Shown piece by piece: positions 59,596-64,000 of a stretch of DNA of 64,000 nucleotides. This stretch comes from Bacillota bacterium (GTDB taxonomy: Bacteria > Bacillota_I > Bacilli_A > RF39 > UBA660). The stretch lies in NCBI GenBank assembly GCA_021771185.1, contig JAETPN010000005.1, forward strand, positions 1 through 64,000, written 5' to 3'. The notes beneath the pieces were generated by a model. It was not told the origin of the DNA and searched no databases. It worked only from the letters and a program-made list of their open reading frames with translations. The translations under genes and the position numbers were made by a program. Positions within the stretch are counted from its first letter, which is position 1; the number at the start of each line of letters is the position of its first letter.

Positions 59596-60879
59596 ATGAC
59601 AAAGTATACCATATTACCTGCAGATACTTATCTTGTTCGAAATCGTACCGTATTTTCAGAACAAGATCGTGTTTTATTAATTATGTTATATCAACCTTTA
59701 TTAGGGAATAGTGCAATTAGTTTGTATTTTACTTTATGGTCTTATTTAGATAAATCAGAAGTTTTATCAAGAGAGTGGACACATCATCATTTAATGACAA
59801 ATATGCGTGCAAAATTAGAAGAAATTTTGGTTGCTCGTGAGAAACTAGAAGCCATTGGTTTACTTCGTACCTTAGTAAAATCAGATCACATTAATCATTA
59901 TATTTATGAACTATATTCTCCATTATCTGCGAGTGAATTTTTAAATAATCCTATTTTATCGACGAGTCTATATAACAATGTAGGGGCCCTAGAATATGAA
60001 AAAATTGTAGATTATTTTAAATTACCTAAATTAAATACCAAAGAATATGAGGATATTACTAAATCTTTTAATGATGTTTTTGAATCTGTTAGTGTCAGTT
60101 CATTAGAACATGTATTAGAGGATATACGTGCGAAAAAGAAACGTACACATACGTTATCTACCAATCTTGATCTTCAAGGTGTACTAGCGATGATTCCAGA
60201 AGAAATTCTAAATCCACGAAGTATTACAAAAGAGATGCGTGAATTAATTGATAAGCTCGTATTTATTTACCAATTAGATCACGATGCCTGTGTTGATTTA
60301 TTACGTAATTCTGTAACACTAAAACGAACACTTGATAAATCGTTATTAAAAAAGAATGCACGTAATTATTATGGATTTGAACATGGCGGTAAATTACCAA
60401 GTATTGTTTACAGAAATCAACCAGAATATTTACGTAAACCAGCAGGGGATGGTTCAAAGAAAGCTAAAATGATTTATACGTTTGAAACAATTTCACCTTA
60501 TGATTTTTTGAAGGCAAAAAATCAAGGTGTAAAACCTTCAAAAAATGATTTAAAAATTGTTGAATATTTAATGGTAGAGTTTGAATTAAAACCAGGCGTT
60601 GTTAATGTTTTATTAGATTTTGTTTTGCGTGTAAATAATAATAAATTAAATCGTTCGTATATTGAATCGATTGCGTCACAGTGGAAACGTAGTAAAATTG
60701 AGACTGTAGAAGCCGCGATGGATTTGGCGAATAAGGAATATCGTAAAAGAGCTAAAGGAAAAGTAAAAACAAAAATAAAAGAAGAGGCTCCTGAATGGTT
60801 TGATCAAGACTTAGAATCGAAAAAACCATCGGAGGAACGTCTAAAAGAAATGAAAGAATTATTAAATGAATTTAAGTAG
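59596..60879 (+). CDS. dnaB: Replication initiation and membrane attachment protein DnaB (DnaB/DnaD type)
   Basis: 427 residues from ATG 59596 (AGAGGAGG upstream). It has a winged-helix N-terminal domain (LVRNRTVFSEQDRVLLIMLYQPLLGNSAISLYFTLW) and a C-terminal DnaB_2 domain (SPYDFLKAKNQGVKPSKNDLKIVEYLMVEFELKPGVVNVLLDFVLRVNNNKLNRSYIESIASQWKR) with the YxxxIxxxW-type signature. In Bacillus it helps DnaD and DnaI load the replicative helicase (there called DnaC) at oriC and restart sites. Seven bases before dnaI. Confidence 0.9.
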   Translation: MTKYTILPADTYLVRNRTVFSEQDRVLLIMLYQPLLGNSAISLYFTLWSYLDKSEVLSREWTHHHLMTNMRAKLEEILVAREKLEAIGLLRTLVKSDHINHYIYELYSPLSASEFLNNPILSTSLYNNVGALEYEKIVDYFKLPKLNTKEYEDITKSFNDVFESVSVSSLEHVLEDIRAKKKRTHTLSTNLDLQGVLAMIPEEILNPRSITKEMRELIDKLVFIYQLDHDACVDLLRNSVTLKRTLDKSLLKKNARNYYGFEHGGKLPSIVYRNQPEYLRKPAGDGSKKAKMIYTFETISPYDFLKAKNQGVKPSKNDLKIVEYLMVEFELKPGVVNVLLDFVLRVNNNKLNRSYIESIASQWKRSKIETVEAAMDLANKEYRKRAKGKVKTKIKEEAPEWFDQDLESKKPSEERLKEMKELLNEFK

Positions 60880-60886
60880 GTGAATT

Positions 60887-61807
60887 ATGAAAACAGTTAA
60901 GGAAGCAATTACTTTTCATGTAACAGATAAAGTGAAAAGTGATTTACAAAAAGAGTATGTGAAAGCACTAGAAAATACGAAATTTAAACAGATGGTTAAG
61001 GAAATTCATTTACCTGATGAAATTTTAATGCAATATACTTCAAATTTAGAAGAATCAGCTATAGAATATGATCACTGTAAACACTGTAAAAATTTACTTT
61101 GTTGTAAAAATAAAATGACAGGGTATGCTTATTTACCTAAAGTTCATCCGAATTATCTTAGTTTTCATTATCAAGCGTGCCGTTATAAAAAAGAAATGGA
61201 TGATAAATACAAATATTTAGAAAATATTTATACATCGCATGAACCTGAGGAAATCAGAATGGCTAGTATGAAAGAAGTTTATATGGATGATGACCACCGT
61301 TTTGAGGCCATAAAGTATTTAACTCATTTTATTAAAACCTATCAGGATGATCCTAAACAAAAGGGCTTATATCTTCATGGCTCCTTTGGTAGTGGAAAAA
61401 CCTATTTAATTAGTGCGGCTTTTCATGAACTTGCAAAGAAAAATGTTCGTAGTGCGATTGTTTTTTGGCCAGAATTTTTAGGTGAATTAAAAGATTCTTT
61501 TAATACAGGAACGTTTCACGAAAAGATTGATATGTTGAAGAAGGTTCCGTTACTTTTAATTGATGATATTGGTGCTGAAAGTACAACCGCATGGAGTCGT
61601 GACGAAATTTTTTGTCCCATTGTTCAATATCGCATGGAAGAACATTTACCTACCTTTTTTACATCAAATTTAAATAAAAAAGAATTAGAAAGCCACTTTA
61701 GTACAAGTAAAGATGGTGTAGAAAAAGTGAAAGCTCGTCGTATTATTGAACGTATTAATCAGTTGACAGAAGACGTTTCTTTAATTAGTAAGAATCGAAG
61801 ACAATAA
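60887..61807 (+). CDS. dnaI: Primosomal protein DnaI (helicase loader)
   Basis: 306 residues. The N-terminal zinc-type domain has CKHCKNLLCC and a later ACRYKK; the AAA+ domain has Walker A HGSFGSGKTYLIS, Walker B LLLIDDIGAEST, sensor/arginine region TFFTSNLNKKELE. It loads the replicative helicase with DnaB and DnaD. The dnaB-dnaI pair is typical of Bacilli and, in Bacillus, sits near thrS, which agrees with the T-box leader further on. Confidence 0.92.
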   Translation: MKTVKEAITFHVTDKVKSDLQKEYVKALENTKFKQMVKEIHLPDEILMQYTSNLEESAIEYDHCKHCKNLLCCKNKMTGYAYLPKVHPNYLSFHYQACRYKKEMDDKYKYLENIYTSHEPEEIRMASMKEVYMDDDHRFEAIKYLTHFIKTYQDDPKQKGLYLHGSFGSGKTYLISAAFHELAKKNVRSAIVFWPEFLGELKDSFNTGTFHEKIDMLKKVPLLLIDDIGAESTTAWSRDEIFCPIVQYRMEEHLPTFFTSNLNKKELESHFSTSKDGVEKVKARRIIERINQLTEDVSLISKNRRQ

Positions 61808-61826
61808 TTAGTAAGGAAGAAATCAT

Positions 61827-63770
61827 ATGGATCAGACATTAATAAAGTTACTAGAACAACAACGTAATTATCATTGGAAAGAATTACAAGATAAATTAAA
61901 TATGTATTCTGATGAAGATTTAATTTGTGCATTATTTGATATTGTAGATGATGGAATTGAAAATTATAATCATTTAGCGAAACCAAAAAGCCATCATTAT
62001 ATCGAAAAAGCAGTTCATTATTTAAATTATCGTGGTATTAATGATATGATTGAAGATCCAAAGTTTTATATTAGGCGAATCAATCAATTAATCCATAAAA
62101 CACATTGTTTAATTGCCGGAGTTCAAATAGATCATAAAAAATATTACCATAGTGTTCAATGCTTAAATCGTATTTTATTTGGTTTAAAACAAAGTAAAAT
62201 GAAATTTATTAATCAAAAGTTTAGAAAAAGTGATTATCAAAATGAACAAGATGAAGAATTTTATTTTTTAACACGAGTTATTGAAGAAATAAATGATTAT
62301 TCATTTCTTGAAAATTTATTTGATGATTATAAGGAGCTTGTTAATTTAGTAAATAGCGAAGGGTATTGTCTGTTTGATGCGGTCATTGATCTTTATCTTA
62401 AATGCATGAAATCTAGTCGCAATGAGGAAAAAATAAGATATTATCAGGCTATTTTAAAGTTAATGATTTATTCTAAGAATTTTCGTATTAATCGTGAAAT
62501 CTTATTAGAACTTAGTGATGAATTAGATCACTTGATTTTTAAAATAAAAGATAGTGATTTAAATACCCAAGAGAAGAAGTGGCGTATTTATTATTTAGAA
62601 GAATTAATTTCTGTATTAAAGATTAAACGTGGACCACGAGAAGTAAAATTTCAGTTAGAAGAATTAAACCAAAAATACGTTGTTAAAAGAGGATATCCTA
62701 AAGAAATTATGGAAGAATTTCAACACTTAAGTTTTCCATCTGACCTTGAGGTACAAGATGATCGTGATGTATTAGTTTATACAATTGATAAAGCTGGAAC
62801 AGTGTTAAAAGATGACGGTTATGCATTTAAAAAATTTGAAGATGGATCCTACGAGTTAACAATGTATTATCCTTTAGTTGCTGATTATATTCCTAGAAAA
62901 GGTGTTCTTGACCAATTTTTAAGATCACAAGGTGAAACTCTTCGTGCATCAAATTTTGTTAAGTTTTTATTTACGAAACGTGTGAGTAGTACGTATTTTT
63001 CCTTAGATGAAGGAAAAGAAAGATATGCTCTTGCAATTCATTTTAAGTTTGATTCAAATAATCATTGTCATGATATCTCTTTTGATCGAGCTAAAATTAA
63101 GATTCACAAAAATTTCACCTTTGAAGAGGTAGATGAATTGTTACATCAGAATCTAGATTCTGATGTCAAAGAATGGCTTACATCTTTGACATCTATTATA
63201 AAAAATTTACCAACAGCGCAAGACAATCGTTGGGGACTAAATGATACGAGAGAACATATCTTTAAGTTATCCCATTTTGTGAATGTTGAAATTGCTGATT
63301 TAATGAAAAGAAAGCAAATTCCTTTTGTATATCGAAAATATGATTCCCGTTATATTTTTAAAAAATTAGTTGAACTACAACAACAAATGGGATTAGAAAA
63401 AAATTCGTTTGTAAATTCAGTGATTTATATTGCTTGTACTAGAACTTATTCAAAAAGAACTTATACAACCGATGCGAGTGAAAATCGTATTATTGCAAGC
63501 ATAACAAATCCGATTCATGAATATGCTTCAATCGTGAGTCAATATTTAATTTTGCAATATTTTATTGACCATGATAGACCCATTAAACTTTATAACAATG
63601 AGTTAGATACAGTCGCAAAACAATTAGATCATCGTCATCAATGTTATCGCCATTTTATTAGTGAACGCAAACAACTGGTTGAAACATTAGATCTGGAACA
63701 AGGTATTTTGAAACAAAAATCAGAACAAAAGGGAAAAACATTGGTAAAAAGAATTGACAAGTATAATTGA
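61827..63770 (+). CDS. Degenerate RNB-domain (RNase II/R-like) protein
   Basis: 647 residues. The first 300 are helical and not recognised. From about 310 it follows the RNase II/R catalytic domain: DDRDVLVYTIDKAGTVLKDD (family: TIDxxxxxDxDDA), YYPLVADYIP (family HIADxxxYV), GVLDQFLRSQGETL, a core with VSSTYFSLDEGKERYALAI, HFVNVEIADLMKRKQIPFVYRKYD (family AEFMIxxNxxVA... YRxH), and ASITNPIHEYASIVSQYLI (family FTSPIRRYADL). Two active-site positions differ: Asp207 of E. coli RNase II is Leu327 here and Arg500 is His564. Asp321, 329 and 330 remain. No OB/S1 domains at the ends. Activity is doubtful; a specialised RNA-binding role is possible. Twenty bases after dnaI. Confidence 0.6.
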   Translation: MDQTLIKLLEQQRNYHWKELQDKLNMYSDEDLICALFDIVDDGIENYNHLAKPKSHHYIEKAVHYLNYRGINDMIEDPKFYIRRINQLIHKTHCLIAGVQIDHKKYYHSVQCLNRILFGLKQSKMKFINQKFRKSDYQNEQDEEFYFLTRVIEEINDYSFLENLFDDYKELVNLVNSEGYCLFDAVIDLYLKCMKSSRNEEKIRYYQAILKLMIYSKNFRINREILLELSDELDHLIFKIKDSDLNTQEKKWRIYYLEELISVLKIKRGPREVKFQLEELNQKYVVKRGYPKEIMEEFQHLSFPSDLEVQDDRDVLVYTIDKAGTVLKDDGYAFKKFEDGSYELTMYYPLVADYIPRKGVLDQFLRSQGETLRASNFVKFLFTKRVSSTYFSLDEGKERYALAIHFKFDSNNHCHDISFDRAKIKIHKNFTFEEVDELLHQNLDSDVKEWLTSLTSIIKNLPTAQDNRWGLNDTREHIFKLSHFVNVEIADLMKRKQIPFVYRKYDSRYIFKKLVELQQQMGLEKNSFVNSVIYIACTRTYSKRTYTTDASENRIIASITNPIHEYASIVSQYLILQYFIDHDRPIKLYNNELDTVAKQLDHRHQCYRHFISERKQLVETLDLEQGILKQKSEQKGKTLVKRIDKYN

Positions 63771-63781
63771 TGTGGTAAAAT
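63754..63781 (+). promoter_or_regulatory. Promoter of the T-box transcript
   Basis: -35 TTGACA (63754-63759), 16-base spacer, -10 TAAAAT (63776-63781), overlapping the end of the upstream gene. Confidence 0.6.
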
Positions 63782-63787
63782 ATAAGA

Positions 63788-64000
63788 TGTAAAAGGTTTT
63801 GATTAGGACAAGACAAATGATCTCTATTTTTAAGTGAGCAAAGGATAGTGGGAACTTTGTAAAATATATGATTTGTTACTACCTATGAACTGAACTTGAA
63901 AGAGTATCCGGATGTTTCCGTTATCAAAATTAAGCGAATCCAAGGATGGTACCGCGGTTACGATGTAAACGCTCCTTATACAATTGTATAAGGAGTTTTT
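63788..64000 (+). promoter_or_regulatory. T-box riboswitch leader, probably of thrS (gene beyond the window)
   Basis: The T-box sequence AAGGATGGTACCGCGG (63942-63957) matches the conserved family motif that pairs with the tRNA acceptor end. A terminator stem CTCCTTATACAA (63972-63983) / TTGTATAAGGAG (63984-63995) ends in T residues at the window edge, and AAGGA of the T-box can pair with TCCTT to form the antiterminator. Stem I is visible: ACAAAT/ATTTGT and TATTTT/AAAATA stems, an AGTGAG motif and an AAAG/CTTT tip. Candidate specifier triplets ACT (63878-63880, followed by A) and ACC (63881-63883) are both threonine. In Bacillus the gene after dnaI is followed closely by thrS, so the controlled gene is probably threonyl-tRNA synthetase. 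The regulated gene itself is not seen. Confidence 0.85.

Overview
The window is AT-rich, uses TGA as a stop, and reads like the genome of a low-GC, Gram-positive, endospore-forming Bacillota, most like an uncultured gut Bacilli/Erysipelotrichia-type lineage. Support for this: a DnaB-DnaI helicase-loading pair (a Bacilli trait), a lipoteichoic-acid-synthase-like sulfatase, a FemAB transferase, T-box and ribosomal-leader regulation, an SspI small acid-soluble spore protein behind a forespore sigma-G-type promoter, and a SleC spore-cortex-lytic enzyme behind a mother-cell sigma-E-type promoter. The exact taxon cannot be fixed from the sequence alone.

Layout. 1-2.1 kb: minus-strand accessory genes (a partial PD-(D/E)XK transposase-family protein and a kinase-like protein) and a frameshifted small membrane gene. 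2.1-5.1 kb: an acyltransferase / acyl-CoA ligase / acyltransferase lipid operon. 5.1-8.1 kb: sspI, lemA-DUF2207, and a Cys/Gly-rich coat-like gene. 8.1-17.2 kb: trmB, an envelope cluster (lipoprotein, acidic protein, DUF948-like, YtxH), xerD, ppdK, a PfkB kinase and an Smr protein. 17.2-21.3 kb: two large surface proteins of unknown function. 21.3-25.7 kb: cell-wall and spore enzymes (GH25 with many wall-binding repeats, sleC, and a PG-binding/LysM protein). 25.7-31.2 kb: an accessory patch with an ECF sigma factor and partner, an AAA ATPase, a zincin, an ABC-exporter remnant, a histidine phosphatase broken in an AAAT tetranucleotide run, and a probable type I toxin-antitoxin pair next to two tRNA genes. 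31.6-38.8 kb: cysK-like, cysS, yugP, truB, rpsO and pnp. 38.9-40.1 kb: NrtR-like regulator and a membrane protein. 40.2-44.7 kb: the str operon (rpsL, rpsG, fusA) and tuf. 44.8-64 kb: a surface protein, femX-like, murD, eno, priA, fmt, secG, ltaS-like, an HD-GYP protein, a degenerate ImmA/IrrE-like protein, dnaB, dnaI, a degenerate RNB-domain protein, and a T-box leader cut by the window edge (probably of thrS).

How the parts fit: most of the window is housekeeping (translation, RNA decay, replication restart and helicase loading, wall and lipid synthesis) in short plus-strand operons, nearly all closed by clear intrinsic terminators. Sporulation genes are scattered singly with their own developmental promoters. 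The best candidate for an undescribed system is the convergent small-peptide/antisense-RNA pair at 30.87-31.19 kb. Other points of interest are families that have lost catalytic residues (RNB-like, ImmA/IrrE-like, Nudix-like) and three distinct gene-decay events.
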